A stretch of DNA of 60,064 bases from Pisolithus tinctorius (taxonomy: Eukaryota; Basidiomycota; Agaricomycetes; Boletales; Pisolithaceae), in contig JANFAH010000140.1 of NCBI GenBank assembly GCA_024663395.1, forward strand, positions 1-60,064, given 5' to 3'. Shown in pieces: positions 47,383-58,253 of the stretch. The notes below the pieces were generated by a model. It searched no databases. It saw only the letters and a list, made by a program, of their open reading frames with translations, and had not been told where the DNA came from. Positions within the stretch are counted from its first letter, which is position 1, and each line of letters starts with the position of its first letter. A program made the translations under genes and the position numbers.

Positions 47383-49310
47383 CTACAAAATGAGACTGGC
47401 ATTTTGCAGGTGCTGTCTAAGAACACACTCTCGTACTATGCAATGGCGTTAAGTATGCTGAAGTCTCGTCACCAAAAGGCTGCACCACTCACCAACGGTC
47501 AGCGTCTTTGCAGTCGCTTTAGTGTCCTGGAAAGATAGAACCATGAGTGACTCTGTTAACAGCCCCGGTTTGGCCAATGTTGGGCTCACAATTACTGATG
47601 TAAAATGGACAAAGAATGGTCGCGGTTCTGGTGAGCAGGATTTAAATATATCCTTGAAATGTTGCTGGAAATCTGCGAGATTCCAATGATCGCCGCCGTT
47701 AGTCGAATCACCAATGGCAACGGAAAGGGGAAGCATCAATGGAGCCACGTACATTTCATCACCGTAATCGTATCGTTTTTCCGGTCGGCGAAGCTGGGAA
47801 CATAATCCCTTACAGAGATACCGCGCTTCATCTTGTTATGCAGGATGTCGCATTTATTAAGGAAGAGGATGATCTGCGTTTTGGAAAGGATGGGAGACGA
47901 GCATACGGTGCGCCAAAGTTGTAGACTATCCTCTAGACGGTTTACCTCCCGATCTTCCCGCAGGGTCTCGTTGAAACACGAGATTGGGGCGAGGAAGATG
48001 ATGGCGTCCACGTCATCGAAGAACGCTGCCCACAGCGCGCGCTGTAAAAGGTTCGCATGAGTCGTCGTCAAGGGGATGAGGGAGGGAAGAGGATATACCG
48101 AAGATTTAGTGCCCCCGAAGTCATACATGACCCATTCTCTTCCACGATCTACTTCGGCGTCTAGGGGCAGTCGATCTGTAGACGAAGTCAAAGACTGACC
48201 TAGTTCCATGTTAAACCTGTGTTCTTGAACGCCTACGGTCCGAAGACGTGCCCGGACAATGTCGTCGTCGGCCGGCTCATAATCCGGTGATGCGATGCGA
48301 TCAACGTCATCCAGGAAACTTTATGTACAATGTTGTTACACGCGACGAATGAAGCTAGTAGTGCTGAGGTACTCACAAGCCAGATGAATCCTCGATCCTG
48401 GATCTCCTGTGGCTGAGGATCTGCTTTATGACTGAATCCTCCAATAGGCTCTTCATGTCGTCTCTGCAGCCTACGAGGACATCAGTGATTTCGTCATGAC
48501 CAGCTTCTCTTCGCTTTGAGTTGTGGCGACTGCTAGCTTCGCGGGACGAGCGCAGTTTGTCCAGAATGGATTTCCAACCGTTGCTGGAGCTAACACCAAA
48601 CTCGCGAGTTCGCACATTCCTCTCTGGCGGATCGGACGGTGGAAGAGAGAGTGCGTAAACCTCTTGTGAACCCGGACCCAGACGTTTTTCAAGGTCGACT
48701 AGGACAGTTCGCAAGGGAGCAAGGCGGAGTTTTAGTAGACGGTGTTTGTCAGTGAACTTGTAGGCCATGGTGTGAGAACGGTGTTCTTCTTCAGAGTCCG
48801 AGGTGTCGGCAGTTGTAAGGGAAGGGGATAAGCATTTATCTCTATTCGTCAGGGACATGGCTTGCTGTAGAATGTCAAGGACCTGCAAGACATTTCTGAC
48901 GAGGTTGAGGTAGATGACAGCTCGCCATGCCAGACGCTCTTCCAACCACTGGTCTCTTGCGTACTGGAGCTGGAAGTCTGAATGCTTGTTAGCGACAGCC
49001 GTTGCTAGCAGGCATGAAGACCCAACTCTTTAGAGTAGCTGATTTTCCTGGAGTGGTCGGTGAGACAATGAATGGAGATTCGGAGGAAAGGAGGCGTACC
49101 ACTCTCGCTCTGACCCAGTAGAAGAACCTTGATGGGTTTCTTTTTCTTCTTGAGGGCAATCCTCTCCTGGCGGATTTGCTCGTCGATGGCGTCGCTGGTC
49201 CTGCGGGCTTCAGCCTCTGCATGTTCTCTGGCCGCTCTTTGCTCAGGCGTTTCGTTGGAAGGTGGTGACAGGGCAGATGCGAGGGGGTCGTCCAGGCTGA
49301 CACGCACCAT
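47383..49310 (-). CDS. Divergent G-protein alpha subunit
   Basis: Heterotrimeric G-alpha-like GTP-binding protein of the expanded basidiomycete type. Eight exons: 49310-49100, 49047-49027, 48977-48377, 48318-48099, 48041-47753, 47672-47590, 47526-47493 and 47435-47383. Motifs: P-loop KVLLLGQSESGKSATLKN, the 21-nt exon 2 supplying GKSATLKN; helical domain with YKFTDKHRLLKLRLAPLRTV; switch I RLRTVGVQEHRFNME (Arg finger and Thr kept); switch II VMYDFGGTKSSRALWAAFFD; then FLAPISCFNETLREDREVNR, LFLNKCDIL (NKxD) and SVIDTKATAKTL (SAK-type loop). Switch II has Thr where almost all G-alphas have the catalytic Gln (DVGGQ). There is a basic insert with Lys-rich KKKKK near residue 55, and an N-terminal Gly for lipidation is absent (MVRVSLDD). 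A G-alpha-like C-terminus (LRQHLQNASLIL) is present. Confidence 0.88.
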
Positions 49311-50195
49311 ATTCACAGCATAGGGAGAACAAACAAAAAGTTTGGAGGCAGGTTAGCTGGGCGTTTGAAATACATATCATAATACTGATCAGTGTATATA
49401 TTGCCTTTTGGATCAAGGGAAAAAAGTACTAAGTACGCAGCCCTAAACATGGGATGGTTTAACACTCCAGCGCTAGCTTCAGCCCCGGATGGTCCGTTCT
49501 CTGTCCATTGTGCAACCCGTTTGATCACTACCCTGAGGGGTGCAACACATGTTTATCTCGTCACCGGATTACATCATAAATCCGGGATGACGGTGTGGTC
49601 ACCAGTGTGAACGTGAAAGACTGAAACAAAAGGTTCAATGCATGTGGTGCTGTATTAGAAGGGGCTGATGGGCCACCCGTGGCGACCCAGACCAATACTT
49701 GTGCAGGATAGTCTCATCTGAGTAGCAAGGTGGGCTCGTGTGTGTCCCAGTGTTATTTTACACACCCTGAAACTAAAATAGGATTTAATTTACCTTCTGG
49801 CTGTCATGCCTCGGCAGGGAGTGACACCGGCGCCCGTGACAGCCTAACACTATACTTGCGGTATTAAGGCAGGGTAAGGCACACCTGTTAGTAAGGGTGT
49901 GCAACACGAGGTCTTGGCTTTCCAGTAACCACCGTGTCCGCAAAATGGGGTGCCTCGGAATCCGCTCCTCTCCGGCGACTCCCGAGGTCACATGACCGTG
50001 TCTACATGGTGTGGCAGTGAAGTTTACTTTTGTTTGGTCCGCGCGTCGAATATAATAAGCAGCGGCATGTGACTTGCTCGTGACCTCGACCTCCTTTCCC
50101 CGTGACCTGCACCTGCTCAGGACACCTTAGTCGCCCCTCGCACACTGCACTAGTATTTGTCAACAGGGAGTTCGAGATAGGGGTTATTGGACGTA
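49311..50195. promoter_or_regulatory. Divergent region upstream of G-alpha and bHLH genes, with E-box-like sites
   Basis: About 885 bp between divergent starts. E-box-type sites cluster near the bHLH gene: the palindrome GGTCACATGACC at 49986-49997, CATGTGAC at 50066-50073, and two GTGACC words at 50080-50085 and 50102-50107. A full CACGTG lies at 50282-50287 inside intron 1 of the bHLH gene. TATAATAAG is at 50051-50059. This suggests binding by Cbf1-like factors and possible autoregulation. Confidence 0.45.
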
Positions 50196-51341
50196 ATGGA
50201 ACAGACTCGCATTGATGCTGTAGAGATGCAGAACATCTTGAAATCCCTGCCGGGCTTATTCCAAAAGGTTTGTGTCTGCAACACGTGATCATTACTCGTC
50301 TTTTCCTTAGCGGTGTGAACCCCCGTGATCATCCCCTTACTCAATGCATATTTTGTATTAGGCCGCCGGTCAGGTAGATATCCCCACAGATGCAGCACAG
50401 TCTCTTCAAGCGCTCGCACAGGCGGGCATGTTCCCTATCCAGGGTGCAAATCAACAACAGCTACCACATGCACCACATCAAGTACCGGTCTCTCACACGA
50501 CGGCTCCCGGAGTCCCTGGCATTAGCGATCCTGGCCCATCGTCTCACCCCAGTGGTCCACCTAACTTGGGTCAACTCTCAGCTGCGGCGGTTGCTGTCCA
50601 AGGTCCTCAATTACCTCAGCCCCAACCACAGGAAATCTCCGACGTCCAGAACGAAGGGGGCCAGGGTGACAAGGCTAAACCTAATGCGACGACCGGTGGC
50701 CGTGCGAGTCGGGGAGGTAGAAACCCTGCGATGGGGACGGATGAATGGGCACGCCAGAGAAAGGATAATCATGTATGCCTCGTGACAGTTAGCATTCTCT
50801 TGCATGTACTTATGCGGTTTTTAAATCAAAGAAAGAAGTTGAGCGCAGACGCAGAGGCAACATCAACGAAGGTATCGATGAACTCGGGCGCATCGTACCC
50901 AATAGCTCCGGTGAAAAGGCGAAGGGTGCGATCCTCACACGCGCAGTGCAATACATTCATCACCTCAAGGAGAACGAAGCACGCAACATTGAGAAGTGGA
51001 CCCTTGAGAAGCTATTGATGGACCAGGCAATGGGCGACCTTCAAGCCCAGCTGGAAGAGATGCGGAGGTTGTGGGAAGAAGAACGTATGGCTCGGCAACG
51101 CGCCGAAAGTGAATTAGAATTGCTGAGAGGCGTTTCTCAAGCGAACACCGCACATATGGCTGCTCAGCGATCGCAAGGCCACGAGTCAGGCCCATCACCC
51201 GGCCCACGTTCCCACTCACCTGAGCATCAAGAAAATGTGGTTCAGGTACGAAGCAACGAGGAATCGAGACCAGATGTGGAAAAGAACGGAGATGGTGATC
51301 CTGCCGATGGTCGATCGAGTAAGCGACCCAGAACGGAGTGA
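50196..51341 (+). CDS. bHLH transcription factor, Cbf1 type
   Basis: Nuclear E-box-binding regulator; in yeast the relative Cbf1 acts at centromeres and in sulfur metabolism. Three exons: 50196-50267, 50362-50772 and 50832-51341. The protein starts MEQTRIDAVEMQNILKSLPG, then a Gln/Pro-rich part. The basic region and helix 1 are WARQRKDNHKEVERRRRGNI plus NEGIDELGRIVPNSSGEKAK, with the H-E-R contact residues (H, E, R at spacing 4) for CACGTG. Helix 2 is GAILTRAVQYIHHLKENEAR, followed by a coiled coil (LEEMRRLWEEERMARQRAES) consistent with a leucine-zipper-like dimer extension. The C-terminus is acidic and charged and ends SSKRPRTE. Intron 2 splits the basic region between DNH and KEV, as often in this family. 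Intact. Confidence 0.9.
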
Positions 51342-51979
51342 CGGCCGTAGGTTTTTCCGTTGGGTAGCGCACGATGATAAGGTTTCAGCTTTTTTTTTGC
51401 CTTTGTATCTCTTAAGTTCGGATTATTGTCATCGAGCCCTTGTATTTATCAGGAAGAATCACACGTGTACAGTGATTTTTAGGTTGCCCGGCCGCCGTGT
51501 CCTCCGTTCCATCACCCGTGTATATATTGGGAGGTCTGCCTCGTATGTACGAACAATGAGCTTCCCAGCAGTCGTTCCGAGGGCAGAAGCCTCCCGTTGT
51601 GCGGTACGTTACACCATTACGTAGAGCTCATATTATTTCACCTCGTGAGATTATTGGGGTCTGCCCGCGTTTTGGGGTGTCCCGGCCTGATAGGAAACTG
51701 TGGAAGTACTTACGAGGTCACCTACGATACTATTTCCAGTTACATTTTTCTTTCAAAGGATAGAGGACGATACTGCCGCACATTTTCAGCGGGTGTTGGT
51801 GTCAGGTCGATCAGACACGATCATGATTTGGCTATATAGTGACGGAGTCCTAGTAGGACCCTTGCAAATTCCAGAATCCATCTCAACGACACAACGCCTG
51901 ATTCGTCCCAACTTCAACCCCGTTGCTTTATCAGTCTGTGGCCGAGCCAACCTCGGGTGGGTCTGTCAGAACATACAAA
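51342..51979 (+). promoter_or_regulatory. Upstream region of the SET5-like gene
   Basis: About 640 bp. It contains the 3' UTR of the bHLH gene and the promoter of the SET5-like gene. The segment 51748-51895, beginning TTCTTTCAAAGGATAGAGGA, recurs in degenerate form at 56870-56962. Otherwise no feature. Confidence 0.5.
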
Positions 51980-53531
51980 ATGTCGAGGCACGCCGTTCCG
52001 GACGATGAACTTCGAGCAGCCCTAATTACCCTCAAACGAGAAAAACCGAGTCTCGGCGTGGCCAAGATACATACCCTCTTGCTAGAGACAAACTTAACAT
52101 GGTCTGTCAGCGAAAAACGAGTGCGCAAGATTCTGCAGGAAGAGGGACTTCTTGTCAATGGAATCGCCAACACACCATCCGAAAGTGCTAACGGCGGCAC
52201 AGAACAAAACCGAGCTGGGAGTACTAGAGTATACCCGTCCTCCAGTCTCAACAAGAGCTTAGATGTGAACAAGTGGAGCAAGAAGATTGAAGTCCGGCAC
52301 TTTGACGCGATCAAGGGCAAGGGTCTCGTCGCGACGGAGAAGATATCACAAGGGGAGGTTATATGGAAAGAGGATCCGTTCATACTCGCACCCGAGTGGT
52401 AAGTGGTTGAAAGTTGAACCTCGTGGCGATGTGATGGGACATGATGGTCTCCAAGTCTTCTGTACAATTGATTCCTCTGCAGGGAAATATACGATTTGCA
52501 AGTCTCGTCGAGAGCATGTGCTTTCTGCTCGACAATCATAAGGGATCACTCTCCCCTCCACCTGCCATGTCGAGCCTCCACGGTCTCATCTTCTTGTCCA
52601 GCCATCTTTTGTAACAGGCTTTGTCGCCTGCAATCGGACAAAGTCCATCCATTGCTATGCCCCGCCCGTAATCCAGCGTCTGTCCCGTTACTTGCATTTG
52701 CACGGAAAACCGAATGGCTCGCGGTACATGCGCTGGCACAGTGCACCAGCAGATTGCTGCTTGCTTCTCAGGCAGACGATGAGTCGTTGAATCTGGACCT
52801 ACAGGTCGTGCAGAGCCTCGCTGTCTTGGGTATGGAAGAACGGTTCCGTGTGCTCATGTTCGTGCATTTGTTTTTCTTGATGTTCTCAGAGTGCTTCGGT
52901 TGATCAGGTTTCGCTTGCAGCGATCAGGGTGTAGAACCTGACAGAGAAACATGGCAAAAAGCTTTCGAGCTATATTTACAAACCTTCAAAGGACCAAAAA
53001 CTGCACTCGAGCAGAAGAAATTAGCAAAGATTTTGAGAAAGCCTATACCTGAGTCGTTGCAGAAAGAACTCTTCGGATACGACGCATTTTTGCGGGGGCT
53101 GGGTCGCATAAGTTTGAGTACGTCTATCCTCAGATGTCTTGTTTGATATACTTGTTGACTGACGGACGTGGAACTCTGTAGACGTTGAGGCACACGGAGG
53201 ACTGTACAGACTTCACTCCCATCTCAATCACTCGTGATCTCCGAATACTTCCGTACGGCACCTCGATCAACGGAACGCACTTTCACGTATCACTGTCGTT
53301 GCTAAAAACGACATCAACCCTGGAGACGAGCTCCTGATTTCATATACGGACCCCAGTCGCAATTTTCGAGAACGACGTAGGAGGCTCGCTGAGTGGGGTT
53401 TCGGACTATGTCAGTGTGAGCGGTGTCTCGCTGAGGAGGAGGAAGCGAGGGAAAATGGCGGTGCTGGTGGGGAGGATGCTGAGGCTGCTAACTTGGCAGA
53501 TCAGCTTCGGGCTGGTTTGGGGTTGATATGA
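51980..53531 (+). pseudogene. SET5-like SET/MYND methyltransferase with an in-frame UGA at the catalytic-site Cys
   Basis: Relative of yeast Set5, a lysine methyltransferase acting on histone H4. Exon 1 (51980-52398) encodes MSRHAVPDDELRAALITLKR and the start of the split SET domain (VRHFDAIKGKGLVATEKISQ). Exon 2 (from 52483) has the MYND-like zinc finger (CAFC, PCRAS, CNRLC, LLCPAR). Then come TWQKAFELYLQTFKGPKTAL and FGYDAFLRGLGRISL. The last exon gives VEAHGGLYRLHSHLNHS-stop-SPNTSVRHLDQ, then ITVVAKNDINPGDELLISYT and the post-SET part WGFGLCQCERCL. TGA at 53235-53237 stands exactly where the family has Cys in NHSCxPN. Everything downstream is open and conserved. Likely a one-base nonsense mutation (TGC or TGT to TGA), or an assembly error; recoding is possible but unsupported. 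Confidence 0.8.
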
Positions 53532-53559
53532 CATATGTAAATCATGACTAGAATGACCA

Positions 53560-54245
53560 AGGAATGGAAAGAGGTGAGTTGGAGTTGCATATAGAGTTCT
53601 GCATAGGTAAATTCATGAGTGCTGGAAGATTGACCTGTATTCATTCTGATGCTCCACTCATGGCCATGGCTACTGTTGACAGCTGCAGTTGCCTCGCATA
53701 TCATTGTGCATCACAACAAGCACTACAAAGCAAACTCACTGTGAGGCAATGATAGTGTTACTGACACTGCAAGTCATGGGTTACCAATGGCCCAGGGCTT
53801 CTCCAGGGGTAAGACATGGAAGTGAATTGACCTCCGAGAATTTGTCTCATTCTACATGGTTTGTACTTGTTACACTATATGGGAGATGTTCAGAGCATGT
53901 GTTTGGCTTGTAACATTTATGTATGCCATTTATTCCCATGAACCATTTGACTCAAGTCCACTCTATACTACAACTTCTTGGAATGACTGACTGTGACCCA
54001 CATTGGGTACAATGGATGCCTCAATGTTACAAGTACCCAGAGCAGTAATTAATCCATCAGTGGGGCATTGTGCTTACCACTCACTCAGTAACATAGAACA
54101 AGTTGATTGCCTGGGTTAGGTGGATAAAACTTCGACTGTTTATGCATACTGATCATATGTTCATAGCTATTAGCAGTTCACACCCTCACAGTCTTGTCCC
54201 CTGGGCCTGACACAATCCCCTTGCCATCAGGGGAGAATGCTACAA
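53560..54245. other. CpG-depleted tract
   Basis: Reading the 685 bases by eye gives only a handful of CpG dinucleotides against about 40 expected, with many TG and CA words. Neighbouring DNA on both sides has normal CpG. This is the mark of cytosine-methylation or RIP-type mutation of repeated DNA. Only its right end shows coding homology (a WD40 blade, minus strand); the rest is unidentified. Confidence 0.7.
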
Positions 54246-55730
54246 TTATGCCAGCACCTGTTAGGTTCGATGTAATCGTAGGCTAGAGGAACCCATTCAA
54301 ATAGGCACTCCACCTTCTGGGCAGTCCCTTCGACTTCAATGTCCCCAATGTCATGGAGGTGACGAAGTTGTTTGGAAACGTACGGACGGATATCACGTTC
54401 TGTCGATTCCGCAGAAACGTCATCCGAGGTGGTCGCCTGCGCACGCGGACACGTTCAGTATAAGGAAATCGACAAGATGTTACGAAGATGCGGAAGCTAT
54501 GGGGGAGGCCGCCGGCCCGAGACGCAAGTACCGACAAGATTTGCCTCTGCGATTTTGCCGGACAGCTCTCGTCCAGCGCGTCGGCCACCACAACCATGCT
54601 TCCAATCACAATACTCGACATCTTCGACAACAGCTCCAAAATCAGTTTCTCCCGTTGTAGCATGATATCAGACATAGTCTTGAGGGAATGGTCCTTCGCA
54701 AGCACATCAGCCAAAACCCGCCGGAATGCAGAGTCCCTGGTCCGCTAGATCATGCGCGATGGTGGTGAATAGCTTGTCCTTGCGGCGCTCCGCCTGCCTA
54801 TCCCGAGCGAAGCAAAAGCACGACCGGAATCTACCGGCATCCTTGAGCCACAGAGTAATAGTATGCGTGATGGTAGACTTCCCTACGCCGCCTGCCCGTA
54901 CAACGAGAGAATGCGTGAGACGTTTTCTTATTGACACCCGCACCCCCTGCATAAGCCACACCTTCTAGGCTCAGCTCTCTCAGATCTTTGTGCATGAGGC
55001 CCAGTTCCCCACGCGCGAGGTTCAGATCTTCAAGTACGTGGGGCATGTTGGTGTGAATATCCCGGACCTTGCGGTCCCGGTACTGTTACAATAAGTCATT
55101 CAGCACGCTGATGTAACCGTCAGTCGTGGTCTGCATCTCCAACATTGTATTCTTCCCCGATCGTTTCCCTGAGAACAATTTGAATCAGAATTTTACTAAG
55201 AGGGATAACCGACATTCAGAACTTTTGCGTCTGCGAGTAATTCGTGACGAACCGGGCCACGTCGCTTATCACCTTTGCGATCTTCCGTAAAGTTGTCCTC
55301 ATATTATCTATGTTCCGCAGGGTATTATCTTCTAGAAGAAATCCTAACTGCATCAAGGAGGCCGGATATCTCCTTGTACAGGTACGGAAGGCTGCGTGGG
55401 GTGGGCAGCGCAAATAGCCCGAGTGTGAACGTACCCGAACAGCAGATGTTACGACCCCCAGCGCAATCTGGGCATAGGGGTGAACTTGCACGCTCACGTC
55501 AAAACTTGGAGCGATCATAGGACAATGCACGTACCTGGGCGATAGTAGTCACAACGGAGTTAAAGATCTTGAGAGGCTGGAGGTATGTGTCGCTGAAGTT
55601 TTGGATGCCTGCAGTCGCAGCGTCAGCCTGCGCAACGAGCTCGGTGGCCGTTTGGCCAACGCATGGTATGGGCATCATGCAATCCAAGGCTTGTTGAGTA
55701 GCGTCGACTTCACTGCCTACCAATGCCACG
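54180..55730 (-). pseudogene. NACHT-WD40 (STAND/NLR-like) relic
   Basis: Decayed member of the fungal NACHT-repeat family (NTPases linked to allorecognition). From 5' to 3': an N-terminal block YLQPLKIFNSVVTTIAQ then VHPYAQIALGVVTSAV; LEDNTLRNIDNMRTTLRKIA; ARGELGLMHKDLRELSLEGV; P-loop GGVGKSTITHTITLWLKDAG; RDRQAERRKDKLFTTIAHDL; then, in another frame, LADVLAKDHSLKTMSDIM and the Walker B block VVVADALDESCPAKSQRQIL. A single WD40 blade, VAFSPDGKGIVSGPGDKTVR, follows at about 54250-54180. Lesions: the frame changes between the linker and the P-loop with missing residues, and about one extra base near 54750 shifts LADQ from the expected LADRDSAFRR reading. The repeat domain is almost entirely gone. 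Non-functional in this form. Confidence 0.8.
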
Positions 55731-56869
55731 ACCGGAATGAGTGTGGTATTGGCGCCAGGTCAGCAGTACCCCCGCCGTTGCCGTCAAATGACCCGACTGC
55801 AGCATCGACATTCCTGCCATGCGTAGCTGGTACGGGTCCTGCATCTGAGTTTTCGGTTGGTTATTGAGTCTGTTCAACACGATTATTACTCAAGGACATC
55901 ACAACAACGGGATGGAGTTGCTTGGGTTTTTTCTCGTTGCTCCTGAGCAACCCTACCAGCACCCATGTCAGCAGTCTCTGCTACAATGGAACCTTGGTTT
56001 GACCGATGGAAGGTTTGTTTCATCTTTGCGAGCGCCCTCTGGGAGGTACTGCCCGACGTTCCAGCGATCGAGGCTACATCACTAGCGGGAGCCTGAGATG
56101 GTTCCCGTGACTGACTCTTTGTGAATCGGCAACTATGAGGAGAATTAGCTGTTCACTGAGACAAAGTTACGTGTAGAGCCAGGTAGCTTTGCAGATCCAA
56201 AGAGACGGTGTTTCTTTGACTGCTTGCGAACCACTGAGGAATCAGTATCCTGTTTAAAGTTCTGGTTGGGGTCAAGGTGTGGATGTGGGAGACAGGGCTG
56301 CAGTAACGCCAACAAAGTTGCTGTTCATACAGGGCACTTTGATGCATACGTTTGCAGCGCCATTGAGCGCTGATCCCCCAGTTACTATGAGTCTATGTAC
56401 GGACCGTACATACGAACCAGCCCGATCTCAACCTAGCCGAGTGACTGCGCGGACACCAGGGAGATCGGCCGGGTTCGTAGCATCGTTGTCTTCTCATCCT
56501 AAAAGTCTTCTTCCTCTGCTACTGGTATGCGGCATTTGTTGGTCTTGATTATTGATCTCACTTTGACACCGGCAGCAGTCCAGCGGATGATGAGGACTTG
56601 AAACAGGTGTGACAAGGAAAACTGTGCCGGTTCGTCAGGACGCGTCCAACGGTTCTCACTGAACCGAAACAAATGTTCGAAAGTAGTAGGTTGCCAACTT
56701 CGTTTCAAAAGCCGTATGCAGGATATTGAACACGGTTGTTTACGGTTGGCTTTAGTACATCCATAGAACCCAGTCATATATGACGCGGCCCTTCGTGACG
56801 AGCGAGGGCATCGGGAGATCATGCTTGGATCAGAAGGCAAGACAAACAATATTCGTTTCCAGCCAAGTA
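55731..56869. other. Upstream flank of the NACHT relic
   Basis: About 1.1 kb with no recognised gene. It may hold 5' remnants of the NACHT gene, whose first exons are not seen. Confidence 0.4.
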
Positions 56870-57047
56870 TTCTTTCAAAGGATAGAGGACGATTCTGCCA
56901 CACATTTTCAGTGGGTGCTGTCGGGTTGATCGGACATGATTTTGGTAGGACCCATCTCATTCTGTTGAACGAGACGTAATCAGCCAACTATCCCCTTGCC
57001 CGCATTGCACAGAAAACCGAATGGCTCGCGGTACATGCGCTTGGCCA
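56870..57047 (+). pseudogene. Rearranged partial copy of the SET5-like gene
   Basis: Two blocks match the SET5-like locus in the same orientation. 56870-56962 is a degenerate copy of 51748-51895 (the promoter), and 56975-57047 of 52666-52738 (exon 2), where a run from AAAACCGAATGGCTCG through GCGGTACATGCGC is identical. The roughly 770 bp between them in the parent is missing here. Point differences and small indels in the promoter block show it is old. It is too short to encode anything. Confidence 0.8.
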
Positions 57048-58253
57048 TGTTGAACGCCGACTGCCTCCACGTTGGAACTTCCCTTGCTTTTTGATCTCTA
57101 AGATGTGATGATCTGAGATCGTGAGCGAACAACTTCTCAGAATCTCCAGCCATAGGATCCAACCAAGAGGCGCTGGAGTCTCGGGCTTCCGAGTCCGCTT
57201 ATTCGATAGTTTCTTGCTAGCAGAGTTCTCGTCGTTCCTTCGTAAGTGCAGTACCGCCGATGGTAGCTCTGTTCAGTGAACCGTCTGGAGCTTTGATGAC
57301 CGACTAAGATCAAGCTTGTTCAATTCGTTTGTCCAGCCAGAAACGGCGGTTCTTCCTCTCTATTTTCTACTTTACACACGCAAACTCTGCTTCCATTTCC
57401 GTGCACGCTACCTGGGTTATTAGAGTCTTCATCCAAGTCTGGATACTCCGGAGCATCTGTGATCCCCGACGAGATGGGCTGTTTGAGTTTTCAGTGTTCT
57501 GGAGAAGGGCGCTTTACATAATTAAGGAACGGGAAGACGTGAAGTTGGAGTTAGTGCGAGGGCACGTCGGTGTACAGTATGATCCTCTCCATCTCCCCCG
57601 AGTACTGAGCCTTACATGGCGGCGTACTACACCCATAGACGTTTATATTCGAAACGTTTCAAGGACTGAAGCATTCACTGGCACTTGTTAGTTGAAAGGT
57701 TCACTGATTACCCAGTTACCTCGTCACCGCGATCGATTGATCTCCGAGTGCAACTGATGCATCGTATTCGATTATCGGCGATAACGGGAAATTAAAGTTG
57801 GACAACAGGAACAGATTGCCAATGTTTGGGCGGCTGCACTTGAGCGCTGAGCGCGGAGCTCGCGGCTCACTTTGGCTCAGGCGATGCCTGGCTGTGCGCA
57901 TATCTTTACGGTCGTATCGTGGCGGTACGTAACACGTATGAGCAACGCCTGGCTCCGCCAAGAAACTGCTCGTGGAGTCGTACCGCAGACCGTAGTAAGA
58001 TGACCCACTTAGACATAACCATGAAACGATACTTATCCGCCCTCAGGTCTCAGGCCTCGGGCTTCATGTATGTTTTGCAACGGTAGAATAACGACAAGTA
58101 AACAGAGGCAAGCAAATTCAGATCTGGGTACATGTCACACTGCAGACTTACCTGTAGAGCCGACATATTAGCGTCGCCAGAGGCCCATGTGCATGATCAA
58201 TCTGCCAAACGACGGCGACAGTGAGGTCGCTTGGCCCCTCTTGGCTCCCGCAC
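57048..58253. other. Region between SET5 fragment and glycosidase gene
   Basis: About 1.2 kb. A plus-strand frame at 57329-57691 is open for 120 codons without a recognised motif. Nothing else seen. Confidence 0.4.

Noticed and set aside
51923..51979. Earlier start for the SET5-like gene
   Set aside because: The upstream in-frame codon is not ATG; MSRHAVPDDELR at 51980 matches the usual N-terminus.
53235..53237. Selenocysteine as the preferred reading of the UGA
   Set aside because: No SECIS structure was recognised and this fungal group is not known to encode Sec machinery; nonsense or sequence error is simpler.
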